From Bacillota bacterium (GTDB lineage Bacteria; Bacillota; Desulfitobacteriia; Desulfitobacteriales; JAJXUE01), in the NCBI GenBank assembly GCA_021811155.1, contig JAJZPO010000031.1:1-32445 (forward strand): DNA of 32,445 bases, read 5' to 3'. The first letter of the stretch is position 1. Every line of letters begins with the position of its first letter. Both the position numbers and the translations under genes were made by a program. Below, piece after piece: positions 24,355 through 32,445 of the stretch. The notes under the pieces are model-generated. The model saw nothing but the letters and a program-made list of their open reading frames with translations. It was not told the DNA's origin and did not search any database.

Positions 24355-24732
24355 ATGTCCAAAATTAATGAGATTCTGGAAGCCGTTAAAGGGCTCACTG
24401 TGTTGGAACTGGCCGAGTTAGTGAAAGCTTTTGAAGAAGAGTTCGGTGTCAGCGCCGCTGCTCCTGTTGCCGTTGCTGCCGCTCCTGCCGGCGCTGCTGC
24501 GGCCCCGGTTGTGGAAGAGCAGACCGAATTTGACGTGATCCTGGCTGAAGCAGGCGAGAAGAAAATCAACGTAATCAAAGTCGTGCGCGAAATCACCGGT
24601 CTGGGCCTGAAAGAAGCCAAAGACCTGGTTGACGGAGCTCCCAAAGCTGTAAAAGAGAAAGTCGCCAAGGAAGAAGCCGAAGCTATCAAAGCCAAATTGG
24701 TTGAAGCCGGAGCCAAAGTCGAAGTTAAGTAA
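24355..24732 (+). CDS. rplL: 50S ribosomal protein L7/L12
   Basis: A 125-residue L12: N-terminal dimer domain (about 1-35), an Ala/Pro-rich hinge (about 36-54), and the C-terminal factor-binding domain with [23 protein letters not shown]. It recruits and stimulates elongation factors. The ribosome site AAGGAGG precedes the ATG. It is followed by a long hairpin lacking a U-tract. Confidence 0.98.
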   Translation: MSKINEILEAVKGLTVLELAELVKAFEEEFGVSAAAPVAVAAAPAGAAAAPVVEEQTEFDVILAEAGEKKINVIKVVREITGLGLKEAKDLVDGAPKAVKEKVAKEEAEAIKAKLVEAGAKVEVK

Positions 24733-24742
24733 TCACCTTAGT

Positions 24743-24792
24743 CAATAAATCTGGAAAAGGCTCTCTTAAGGGGGGCCTTTTCCGCGTTATTG
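24743..24792 (+). other. Long stem-loop after rplL without T-run
   Basis: CAATAA (24743-24748) pairs with TTATTG (24787-24792), and GGAAAAGGC (24753-24761) with GCCTTTTCC (24775-24783), with further imperfect pairs inside. No T-run follows, so it is a weak terminator at best. A partial transcription barrier or RNase processing site between rplL and rpoB is plausible. Confidence 0.55.
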
Positions 24793-24889
24793 ACGTGGTA
24801 ACTTAAAAGTTCATTTTGAGTCGGAAATCGGCCCGGGGGCGCTTCTCTGTGGGTCGGAATACAGAAATCGGCTTCTTCGAATCTTTCGC

Positions 24890-24918
24890 TTGACAACTCC
24901 CGGCTTTGGTGGTATTCT
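24890..24918 (+). promoter_or_regulatory. rpoB-rpoC promoter
   Basis: A perfect TTGACA (24890-24895) and TATTCT (24913-24918) with 17-bp spacing. A perfect TATAAT at 24938-24943 without a clear -35 may be a second start. Confidence 0.7.
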
Positions 24919-25056
24919 TAATAAATGTTACTGCAATTATAATGGCAAAAATAGGCTCTGCTAACAGGGTGATACAAGGTTGGGACTGCATAATCAGAAT
25001 CGGTCCAGGCAAAAATATATGGTTAGTTGCGCTATGCTTGCAAGCCGGGTGTTCGG

Positions 25057-25088
25057 GCGAGGTTATTCGGGGGAATAGCCTTGCTTTT
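25057..25088 (+). terminator. Terminator-like hairpin in the rpoB leader
   Basis: A 12-bp stem (25057-25068 with 25073-25084, two G:T pairs) with a GGGG loop is followed by TTTT at 25085-25088. It lies in a leader of about 220 nt, 65 bases before rpoB, and could attenuate rpoBC. The rest of the leader (24944-25056 and 25089-25139) has no convincing gene. Confidence 0.5.
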
Positions 25089-25152
25089 GGCTGTTTCTGC
25101 CATATTAACGCAGTTGTAAACCTGTTTCAACATACATAAGGGGTGAGCGGTA

Positions 25153-28100
25153 ATGTTCTATCCTGTCAAAGTAGGTACCAGGGAGCGTTGGAGTTACGCG
25201 CGTATCCGGGAAGTACTTGACATGCCAAATCTCATCGAAATCCAGCAGAACTCCTACGAGTGGTTTCTCCGAGAGGGGCTGCGCGAGATGTTTCGTGATA
25301 TCTCGCCTATCCAGGACTTTACCGGCAATCTGGTCCTGGAATTCGTTGACTATTCGCTAGGGGATCCTAAATATGAGGTGGAGGAGTGCAAGGAGCGGGA
25401 CGTTACCTTTGCCGCCCCTCTGCGGGTAAAGGTAAGGTTGATTAATAAGGAAACCGGCGAAGTTAAAGAGCAGGAAGTGTTTATGGGAGACTTCCCGCTG
25501 ATGACCGAGAAGGGAACCTTCATTATAAATGGCGCTGAACGGGTCATTGTCAGCCAGTTGGTCCGGTCTCCGGGGGTCTACTATCATGAGCAAATTGACC
25601 CCAGCGGCAAGAAAATCTATGGGGCTACGGTAATTCCCAACCGCGGCGCCTGGTTGGAATTTGAGACGGACATAAACGACAATATTTTTGTCAGGGTAGA
25701 CCGGACACGCAAACTTCCGGCCACAGTCCTGATCCGGGCTTTGGGTTATGGTTCCAATGGCCAGATTGCAGAGTTGTTTGACGATGATGAGCGGGTCCGG
25801 CTGACGCTGGAGAGGGACAACACGGAATCTGTTGAAGAAGCCTTGGTTGAGATTTACAAGCGGCTTCGCCCCGGCGAACCTCCTACTGTCGACAGCGCCC
25901 GTTCCCTGCTGGAAACCCTGTTTTTTGACGCCAAGCGCTATGACCTGGCTAAAGTGGGCCGGTATAAATTAAATAAGAAGTTGAAGTTGGACATTGACCT
26001 AAACATCCGCCACATTACGCGGGAGGACATTATCGCAACCATGCGGCGAATGCTCAATCTGATGCAGGGTGAGGGGCATGCCGACGACATTGACCACCTG
26101 GGTAACCGCCGGCTGAGGTCGGTGGGAGAATTGCTGCAAAACCAGTTCCGCATCGGGCTGTCCAGGATGGAGCGGGTGGTTCGGGAAAGAATGACCATCC
26201 AGGATGTGGACGTGATCACACCCCAGGTGCTGATCAACATCAGGCCGGTTGTGGCTGCGATCAAGGAGTTTTTCGGCAGCAGCCAGCTGTCGCAATTTAT
26301 GGATCAAACCAATCCGTTGGCGGAGCTTACTCATAAACGCCGTCTAAGCGCCCTGGGCCCAGGGGGACTCAGCAGGGAACGAGCTGGTTTCGAGGTGCGG
26401 GACGTACACCACTCCCACTACGGACGCATGTGCCCGATTGAAACGCCGGAAGGTCCAAACATCGGTTTGATTGGCTCTTTGAGCACCTTTGCCCGCATCA
26501 ATGAGTACGGTTTCATTGAGACGCCTTATCGCCGGGTGGATAAGGAACGGGGCGTAGTAACCAGCGTTATCGAATACCTGACTGCGGACGAAGAAGACCA
26601 GTTTATTGTTGCCCAGGCCAACGCTCCTTTGGACGAGGAAGGCCGCTTTGTTGAACCAAAAGTCAATGCCCGTCACGGTCATGAGATTTTGGTGGTGCCG
26701 GTGGACCGGGTGGATTACATGGATGTTTCACCGAAACAGGTAGTGTCCATTGCCACAGCTCTTATTCCGTTCCTGGAGCACGATGATGCGAACCGGGCCC
26801 TGATGGGTTCCAACATGCAGCGCCAGGCCGTACCACTGTTGAAAACTGATGCTCCCTATGTGGGAACAGGCATGGAATACAAGGCTGCCAAGGATTCAGG
26901 GGTTGTGGCTATAACCAAGAAGCCTGGGGTAGTGGAGCGGGTAATCGGCAATGAAATATTCATCCGCACTGATGACGGCCTGATGGAGAAACACAAGCTG
27001 CTCAAGTTCACCAGGTCCAACCAGGGCACCTGTATCAACCAGAAGCCCATAGTTTCCAAGGGTGAACGCGTAGAGGCTGACCAGATTATTGCCGACGGCC
27101 CTTCGACTGATTTCGGGGAACTGGCCCTGGGACGCAACGTTTTGGTTGCGTTCATGACCTGGGAAGGGTATAACTACGAGGATGCCATCCTGATCAGTGA
27201 AAAACTGGTCAAGGAGGACTATTTCACCTCCATCCACATTGAAGAATACGAATGCGATGCCCGGGACACCAAGCTCGGTCCGGAAGAAATCACGCGCGAC
27301 ATCCCCAATGTGGGTGAGGACGTCCTGAAAGATTTGGATGAAAGAGGTATTATCCGGGTAGGGGCTGAGGTCCGCCCTGGAGACATCCTGGTCGGCAAGG
27401 TAACCCCTAAAGGGGAAACTGAACTGACTGCGGAAGAGCGCCTGCTGCGCGCCATATTTGGTGAAAAGGCTCGCGAGGTCCGCGACACATCCCTGCGGGT
27501 GCCTCATGGCGAGGCCGGAAAAATCGTTGATGTAAAAGTATTCTCGCGCGAAAACGGGGATGAACTGGCCCCCGGCGTTAACCAGCTGGTCAGGTGTTAC
27601 ATCGCACAGAAACGGAAGATTTCTGAAGGGGATAAGATGGCCGGCCGGCACGGCAACAAGGGTGTAATTTCTCGCATCATGCCGGAGGAAGATATGCCCT
27701 TCATGCCCGATGGGACACCGATTGAGATTGTACTCAATCCCCTGGGCGTTCCGTCAAGGATGAACATCGGACAGGTGCTGGAATGCCACCTGGGATGGGC
27801 TGCAAAAACCCTGGGGAGAAAGGTTGCGACCCCGGTTTTTGACGGTGCCAGCGAAAACGACGTGTTTGATACCCTAAAGCTGGCCGGATTGCCGGTAACC
27901 GGCAAAACACCCCTCTATGACGGGCGAACCGGCATGCCCTTTGACAACAAAATTACAGTGGGCTATATGTACATGCTGAAACTGGCCCACCTGGTGGACG
28001 ACAAGATTCACGCCCGCTCCACAGGCCCATATTCACTGGTTACGCAGCAGCCCCTGGGCGGCAAAGCCCAATTCGGCGGGCAGCGTTTCGGTGAGATGGA

Positions 28101-28482
28101 GGTTTGGGCGCTGGAGGCCTATGGCGCATCCTACACCTTGCAAGAAATTCTCACCGTTAAGTCCGACGACGTGGTAGGCCGCGTAAAAACTTACGAGGCC
28201 ATCGTTAAGGGTGAAAACATCCCTGAACCCGGGGTGCCCGAGTCCTTTAAGGTATTGATCAAAGAGCTGCAGAGCCTGGGTCTGGATGTGAAGGTCCTTT
28301 CCGAAGATGATCTGGAAATCGAAATCCGGGAAGTTGAGGAAGACATAACGGAAACAGCCAAGGAACTAGGGATTGACATTCAGGGGGATGCGCCGCTGGA
28401 GGAAGCTCTGGATGTCGAGGTAACAGAAGATGAGTATTTTGATGAAAACCTGGACGACATCAATTATGATGACCTCGAATAG
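25153..28482 (+). CDS. rpoB: DNA-directed RNA polymerase beta subunit
   Basis: The 1109-residue beta subunit. Conserved blocks include [19 protein letters not shown], the rifampicin-site cluster I from Ser376 ([20 protein letters not shown] then [10 protein letters not shown]), and [25 protein letters not shown] and the C-terminal [24 protein letters not shown] are also present. Residues equivalent to the commonest rifampicin-resistance positions (Asp, His and Ser of cluster I) are wild type, so sensitivity is predicted. An acidic C-terminal tail follows. The ribosome site GGGGTGAG precedes the ATG. It lies 27 bases before rpoC. Confidence 0.99.
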   Translation: MFYPVKVGTRERWSYARIREVLDMPNLIEIQQNSYEWFLREGLREMFRDISPIQDFTGNLVLEFVDYSLGDPKYEVEECKERDVTFAAPLRVKVRLINKETGEVKEQEVFMGDFPLMTEKGTFIINGAERVIVSQLVRSPGVYYHEQIDPSGKKIYGATVIPNRGAWLEFETDINDNIFVRVDRTRKLPATVLIRALGYGSNGQIAELFDDDERVRLTLERDNTESVEEALVEIYKRLRPGEPPTVDSARSLLETLFFDAKRYDLAKVGRYKLNKKLKLDIDLNIRHITREDIIATMRRMLNLMQGEGHADDIDHLGNRRLRSVGELLQNQFRIGLSRMERVVRERMTIQDVDVITPQVLINIRPVVAAIKEFFGSSQLSQFMDQTNPLAELTHKRRLSALGPGGLSRERAGFEVRDVHHSHYGRMCPIETPEGPNIGLIGSLSTFARINEYGFIETPYRRVDKERGVVTSVIEYLTADEEDQFIVAQANAPLDEEGRFVEPKVNARHGHEILVVPVDRVDYMDVSPKQVVSIATALIPFLEHDDANRALMGSNMQRQAVPLLKTDAPYVGTGMEYKAAKDSGVVAITKKPGVVERVIGNEIFIRTDDGLMEKHKLLKFTRSNQGTCINQKPIVSKGERVEADQIIADGPSTDFGELALGRNVLVAFMTWEGYNYEDAILISEKLVKEDYFTSIHIEEYECDARDTKLGPEEITRDIPNVGEDVLKDLDERGIIRVGAEVRPGDILVGKVTPKGETELTAEERLLRAIFGEKAREVRDTSLRVPHGEAGKIVDVKVFSRENGDELAPGVNQLVRCYIAQKRKISEGDKMAGRHGNKGVISRIMPEEDMPFMPDGTPIEIVLNPLGVPSRMNIGQVLECHLGWAAKTLGRKVATPVFDGASENDVFDTLKLAGLPVTGKTPLYDGRTGMPFDNKITVGYMYMLKLAHLVDDKIHARSTGPYSLVTQQPLGGKAQFGGQRFGEMEVWALEAYGASYTLQEILTVKSDDVVGRVKTYEAIVKGENIPEPGVPESFKVLIKELQSLGLDVKVLSEDDLEIEIREVEEDITETAKELGIDIQGDAPLEEALDVEVTEDEYFDENLDDINYDDLE

Positions 28483-28509
28483 TACCTTAGGCGAAGGGAG
28501 AGAGATTCT

Positions 28510-31500
28510 TTGCTAGATGTCAATAATTTCGACCGGATGAGAATAGGTCTGGCTTCTCCTGAGCAAATCCGCGCCTGGTCCAGCGGGGAGGTAAAAAAGC
28601 CTGAAACCATTAACTACCGGACTCTGAAGCCCGAACGGGACGGACTGTTTTGCGAAAAGATTTTCGGACCTACCCGCGACTGGGAATGTCACTGCGGCAA
28701 GTATAAACGCGTACGCTATAAAGGCATTGTCTGCGACCGCTGCGGTGTAGAAGTCACCCGTTCCAAGGTAAGGCGCGAGCGCCTGGGCCATATTGAACTG
28801 GCTGCTCCCGTATCCCATATCTGGTATTTTAAAGGTATTCCCAGCCGTATGGGGCTCCTCCTGGACATGTCTCCACGGGCACTGGAAAAAGTACTCTACT
28901 TCGTTTCTTATATTGTCATCGACCAGGGAGAAACTCCGTTGATGAAAAAGCAGCTGCTGACGGAGACAGAGTACCGGGAGTACCGGGAGAAATATGGCAA
29001 CAAATTCGCCGCCGGCATGGGGGCTGAGGCCATCAAGGTCCTGCTGGAGGACATTGACCTGGACAAGTTGAACCGTGAACTGCGCCAGGAGTTGAAAGAA
29101 GTTACGGGCCAGCGCAAAGTCCGGGCTATCCGCCGGCTTGAAGTGGTGGAGGCTTTCAACAATTCGGGCAACCAGCCTGTGTGGATGATAATGGATGTTA
29201 TCCCGGTGATCCCGCCCGAACTCCGCCCCATGGTTCAGTTGGATGGCGGCAGGTTTGCCACTTCCGACTTAAATGACCTATACCGGCGGGTAATAAACCG
29301 CAACAACCGCTTAAAACGCCTTTTGGATTTGGGGGCTCCGGACATCATCGTCCGCAACGAGAAGCGCATGCTGCAGGAAGCGGTGGACGCTCTGATTGAC
29401 AACGGTCGCCGCGGCCGGCCTGTCACCGGACCCGGCAACCGGCCGCTGAAATCCTTGAGCGATATGCTGAAAGGAAAGCAGGGACGCTTCCGTCAGAATT
29501 TGCTGGGTAAACGGGTTGACTACTCCGGCCGTTCGGTCATCGTGGTCGGGCCGGAACTCAAACTGCACCAATGCGGCCTGCCGAAGGAAATGGCCCTGGA
29601 ACTCTTTAAACCCTTTGTGATGAAGCGGCTGGTCAACGACGGGCACGCTCATAATATCAAGAGCGCCAAGCGGATGGTGGAGAGGGTCAGGCCGGAAGTC
29701 TGGGATGTGCTGGAAGAAGTCATCAGCGAACACCCAGTGCTGTTAAACCGGGCGCCGACCCTGCACCGGCTGGGGATTCAGGCCTTTGAACCGATACTTG
29801 TAGAGGGGAGGGCCCTGCAAATCCACCCCCTGGTGTGTACAGCCTACAATGCAGACTTTGACGGCGACCAGATGGCAGTACATGTACCTTTGTCAGCCGA
29901 AGCCCAGGCGGAGGCGCGGCTTCTGATGCTTTCCGCCCATAACATCCTTAATCCGAAGGATGGGCGTCCGGTTGCTTCTCCGACTCAGGACATGGTGCTC
30001 GGGTCCTACTACCTTACCATGGAGAAACCTGGGGCTAAGGGCGAAGGCAAGCAGTTCATGAGCTATGATGAAGCCTTTATGGCTTATGAGTTTGGCGAAG
30101 TGGAGCTGCATGCCAAAATCAAGATCCGGGTTGACGGCGTGTCAAAAGAGACCACTGTGGGCCGGATGGTGTTCAATTCGGTTATACCTGAAGAAGTTGG
30201 CTATATTAATGAAGTGGCCAGCAAAAAGGTATTGGGCAACATTGTCGCCAAATGTTACAGGCTTTTGGGCAATGCGGCCACGGCTGACATGCTGGACGGC
30301 ATTAAAAAGCTTGGCTTTACCTATTCTACCCGGGCAGGGATTACAGTTGGCATTTCCGATATCGTGGTGCCTGTCGAAAAAAGAAAGATCCTAAGTGAGG
30401 CAGATGCCTCTGTGGGCCAGGTGGAGCAGCAGTTCCGCCGCGGCTTGATTACCGATGAAGAAAGGTACCAACTTGTTATCGGAATCTGGAACAAGGCCAC
30501 CGATGAAGTAACCAAGAGCCTTATGGACACGCTGGACAGGTTTAATCCGGTTTATATGATGGCAACTTCCGGCGCAAGGGGCAACATCCAGCAGCTGCGG
30601 CAGTTGGCGGGAATGAGGGGCTTGATGGCCGACCCATCCGGGCGGACCATCGAACTGCCGATTAAGGCCAATTTCCGTGAAGGCCTGACGGTTTTGGAGT
30701 ACTTTATCTCCACGCACGGCGCCCGTAAAGGCTTGGCGGATACCGCCCTCAGGACCGCTGACTCCGGTTATCTGACCCGCCGCCTGGTGGACGTCTCGCA
30801 GGATGTGATTGTGCGGGAAGAAGACTGCGGCACCAGTGTTGGAATCACGGTGGATTCGATCAAAGACGGCAGCGAGATAATTGAAAAGCTGGAAGAACGT
30901 CTGGTTGGACGCTATACTCTGGAGGAAATCGTTGACCCCGAGACAGGTGAAATCCTGGCCTCGCCGGAGCTGGAAATCAGCGAAGATGCGGCCAAGAGGA
31001 TAGCTGCTCTCAATGAATCCGTCAAGATACGCTCGGTTTTAACCTGTAAAACCCGCTATGGTGTCTGCAAAAAATGCTACGGCCGCAACCTGGCAACAGG
31101 CAGGCAGGTAGAGATTGGCGAAGCTGTGGGTATTATCGCTGCTCAATCCATCGGTGAGCCCGGCACTCAGCTGACAATGAGAACCTTCCACACCGGCGGT
31201 GTAGCCGGGGACGACATCACCCAAGGTTTGCCGCGGGTGGAAGAGCTGTTTGAAGCCCGCAAGCCCAAAGGGCAGGCAATAATCGCCGAAGTTGAAGGCA
31301 AGGTCACGCTGCACGAAGTCAAGGGCCGGCGGGAAGTGGAAGTCCTGGCGGATAACGGTGAGCGCCACCCTTATCCGATTCCTTTCGGTTCACGCCTGAA
31401 GGTAAAGACCGGACAGGTCATCGAGGCGGGCGATGAGCTCACAGAGGGCTCGGTCAATCCACATGATATCCTTAAAGTTAAAGGCATCAGGGGTGTTCAG

Positions 31501-31953
31501 ATTTATCTGCTGCGGGAAGTTCAACGGGTTTATCGCCTGCAGGGCGTTGATATCAACGACAAGCATATTGAGGTCATGGTGCGCCAGATGCTGCGCAAGG
31601 TCAAAGTGGAAGACCCCGGAGACACAGGCCTTTTGCCCGGCGGCCTCATTGATGTGTTTGATTTTGAAGAGGAAAATGCCAAAGTTATCGCTGAGGGCGG
31701 TGAGCCGGCAACTGCCAGGCCGATTCTGCTGGGAATCACCAAGGCATCTCTGGCAACGGACTCATTCCTCTCTGCAGCTTCCTTCCAGGAAACCACAAGA
31801 GTATTGACTGAAGCAGCCATTAAAGGCAAAGTCGATCCTCTCCTGGGTTTGAAGGAAAATGTGATCATAGGCAAGCTGATCCCGGCAGGCACCGGTATGT
31901 CGCGCTACAGGAACATCAAAGTGGGCTTAGAGGGTGAAAAACCTTTAGCTTGA
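28510..31953 (+). CDS. rpoC: DNA-directed RNA polymerase beta' subunit
   Basis: The 1147-residue beta' subunit. An N-terminal zinc ribbon (CHCGKY...CDRCGVEV) is followed by the catalytic NADFDGDQM with magnesium ligands Asp449, Asp451 and Asp453. The bridge-helix and trigger-loop region includes [21 protein letters not shown]-like sequence, followed by the second zinc site (EDCGTS...[14 protein letters not shown]). No large lineage insertion is evident. TTG start at 28510 with AAGGGAGAGAG upstream, which may lower initiation. The promoter of the next gene overlaps its stop. Confidence 0.99.
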   Translation: MLDVNNFDRMRIGLASPEQIRAWSSGEVKKPETINYRTLKPERDGLFCEKIFGPTRDWECHCGKYKRVRYKGIVCDRCGVEVTRSKVRRERLGHIELAAPVSHIWYFKGIPSRMGLLLDMSPRALEKVLYFVSYIVIDQGETPLMKKQLLTETEYREYREKYGNKFAAGMGAEAIKVLLEDIDLDKLNRELRQELKEVTGQRKVRAIRRLEVVEAFNNSGNQPVWMIMDVIPVIPPELRPMVQLDGGRFATSDLNDLYRRVINRNNRLKRLLDLGAPDIIVRNEKRMLQEAVDALIDNGRRGRPVTGPGNRPLKSLSDMLKGKQGRFRQNLLGKRVDYSGRSVIVVGPELKLHQCGLPKEMALELFKPFVMKRLVNDGHAHNIKSAKRMVERVRPEVWDVLEEVISEHPVLLNRAPTLHRLGIQAFEPILVEGRALQIHPLVCTAYNADFDGDQMAVHVPLSAEAQAEARLLMLSAHNILNPKDGRPVASPTQDMVLGSYYLTMEKPGAKGEGKQFMSYDEAFMAYEFGEVELHAKIKIRVDGVSKETTVGRMVFNSVIPEEVGYINEVASKKVLGNIVAKCYRLLGNAATADMLDGIKKLGFTYSTRAGITVGISDIVVPVEKRKILSEADASVGQVEQQFRRGLITDEERYQLVIGIWNKATDEVTKSLMDTLDRFNPVYMMATSGARGNIQQLRQLAGMRGLMADPSGRTIELPIKANFREGLTVLEYFISTHGARKGLADTALRTADSGYLTRRLVDVSQDVIVREEDCGTSVGITVDSIKDGSEIIEKLEERLVGRYTLEEIVDPETGEILASPELEISEDAAKRIAALNESVKIRSVLTCKTRYGVCKKCYGRNLATGRQVEIGEAVGIIAAQSIGEPGTQLTMRTFHTGGVAGDDITQGLPRVEELFEARKPKGQAIIAEVEGKVTLHEVKGRREVEVLADNGERHPYPIPFGSRLKVKTGQVIEAGDELTEGSVNPHDILKVKGIRGVQIYLLREVQRVYRLQGVDINDKHIEVMVRQMLRKVKVEDPGDTGLLPGGLIDVFDFEEENAKVIAEGGEPATARPILLGITKASLATDSFLSAASFQETTRVLTEAAIKGKVDPLLGLKENVIIGKLIPAGTGMSRYRNIKVGLEGEKPLA

Positions 31954-31978
31954 CACCATTTTTAGTAAATGTTACAAT
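31950..31978 (+). promoter_or_regulatory. rplGB-rpsL promoter
   Basis: A perfect TTGACA (31950-31955) and TACAAT (31973-31978) with 17-bp spacing; the -35 overlaps the rpoC stop codon. Confidence 0.8.
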
Positions 31979-32012
31979 CATATAGTGCGATTTTCAGAAG
32001 GAGCCAAATTAT

Positions 32013-32264
32013 ATGCAATTGGAAAGGTTAAAAGCTGCCAAGCAAAAAACTGTTGGCTTAAAACAAACCTTGAAAGCAGTTGAAAAAGGGCAAGCCAAAA
32101 TTGTTTTTATTGCCGATGATGCCGAACAGCATGTTACCAGACCGTTGTTGAAGCTGTGCTCCGAAAAGGCGGTACCGGTAGAGGTGGTTGCCGGCATGGA
32201 AGAATTGGGCAAAGCCTGTAATATCGAAGTGGGCGCAGCCACTGCCGCCGTTCTGCAAGAATAA
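32013..32264 (+). CDS. L7Ae/L30e-family kink-turn RNA-binding protein (YbxF type)
   Basis: An 83-residue small alpha-beta-alpha protein of the L7Ae/L30e/S12e/Gadd45 family. KIVFIADDAEQHVTRPLLKLC and the following VPVEVV...ELGKAC are typical of bacterial YbxF/YlxQ. These bind kink-turn RNAs such as the k-turn of SAM-type riboswitches or T-box stem I in vitro; their cellular role is unsettled. ATG follows AGAAGGAG. Between rpoC and rpsL is the standard place of this gene in Firmicutes, at the head of the str operon. Its own promoter is clear. Confidence 0.93.
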   Translation: MQLERLKAAKQKTVGLKQTLKAVEKGQAKIVFIADDAEQHVTRPLLKLCSEKAVPVEVVAGMEELGKACNIEVGAATAAVLQE

Positions 32265-32283
32265 ACCACTGAAAAGGTTGCTG

Positions 32284-32309
32284 CTTGCCCGGGCGCCTGC
32301 CCGGGCAAG
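32284..32309 (+). other. GC-rich perfect hairpin between the L7Ae-like gene and rpsL
   Basis: CTTGCCCGGGC and GCCCGGGCAAG form an 11-bp perfect stem around the loop GCCT. It is not followed by a T-run, so it is not a standard terminator; it may stabilise or mark an mRNA processing end ahead of the str operon. Confidence 0.6.
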
Positions 32310-32351
32310 GCTGCGGCATTTATTTGACATTTTGGGAAGGAGGTGTACGTC

Positions 32352-32445
32352 ATGCCTACGATTAGCCAATTGATTCGTCACGGTAGAGAAACCATTGAGA
32401 AAAAATCAACTGCTCCTGCACTGCAATGGGGTTTAAATTCTTTGA
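32352..32445 (+). CDS. rpsL: 30S ribosomal protein S12 (partial, cut by the window end)
   Basis: The first 31 codons of S12, [20 protein letters not shown], then [11 protein letters not shown]. The WGLNSL segment in place of the short APALxxCPQKRG form indicates the longer S12 version with an extra loop before PQKRG, as in Bacillus (APALNKGYNS-type). The ribosome site GGAAGGAGGTG precedes the ATG. S12 shapes the decoding centre and is the target of streptomycin resistance; the relevant residues lie beyond the window. It should continue into rpsG, fusA and tuf. Confidence 0.96.
   Translation, partial: MPTISQLIRHGRETIEKKSTAPALQWGLNSL

Noticed and set aside
24906-25139. 77-codon frame before rpoB
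   Set aside because: It begins inside the rpoB promoter, has no ribosome site, and resembles no family I know; a leader is the better reading.

Overview
The window is a chromosomal housekeeping region of a low-to-mid-GC, endospore-lineage Firmicute. Gene content and order fit the anaerobic Peptococcaceae / Desulfotomaculum-Pelotomaculum-Thermincola type of Clostridia: ctsR-mcsA-mcsB-clpC, radA, disA, carD, a membrane PIN-TRAM gene, ispD-ispF, gltX, a T-box in front of cysE-cysS, mrnC-rlmB, sigH, then rpmG-secE-nusG-rplKAJL-rpoBC-rplGB-rpsL. The genus assignment is inference. Nearly all genes are on the + strand; one small gene (10721-11116) is reversed.

Layout. 1-480: end of an rRNA operon (5S rRNA, terminator), then an odd GC-rich tract containing an inverted copy of part of the 5S gene and a diverged second 5S-like 3' half with its own terminator. 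615-3517: nrdR-nrdJ with two NrdR boxes on the promoter. 3578-8170: CtsR heat-shock / protein arginine phosphorylation operon with a CtsR operator at the start site. 8213-10709: radA-disA (DNA repair, c-di-AMP). 10721-11709: a small Cys-containing MazG-like gene divergent from carD. 11868-14239: PIN-TRAM, ispD, ispF, tightly coupled. 14236-15755: gltX. 15756-19410: Cys-type T-box leader, cysE, cysS, mrnC, rlmB. 19407-20311: a remnant of yacP/rae1, then sigH. 20312-21056: heptamer repeats and four tRNAs (Thr-Tyr-fMet-Thr). 21161-21259: the last 32 codons of a lost tuf gene. 21267-32445: translation and transcription supercluster ending inside rpsL.

The genes link dNTP supply, protein quality control, genome integrity, isoprenoid precursors, two aminoacyl-tRNA synthetases, RNA maturation, the switch to stationary phase, and the transcription and translation core. 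Regulation is readable in many places: NrdR boxes, CtsR box, T-box, L10 leader, a terminator-like hairpin before rpoB, and a possible self-sequestered ribosome site on sigH.

I see no mobile element, CRISPR array, defence system or biosynthetic island. The unusual material lies between the genes: degenerate period-7 tandem repeats abutting mature 5S and tRNA ends, the 5S-derived tract, and two gene remnants (yacP/rae1 5' end, tuf 3' end).
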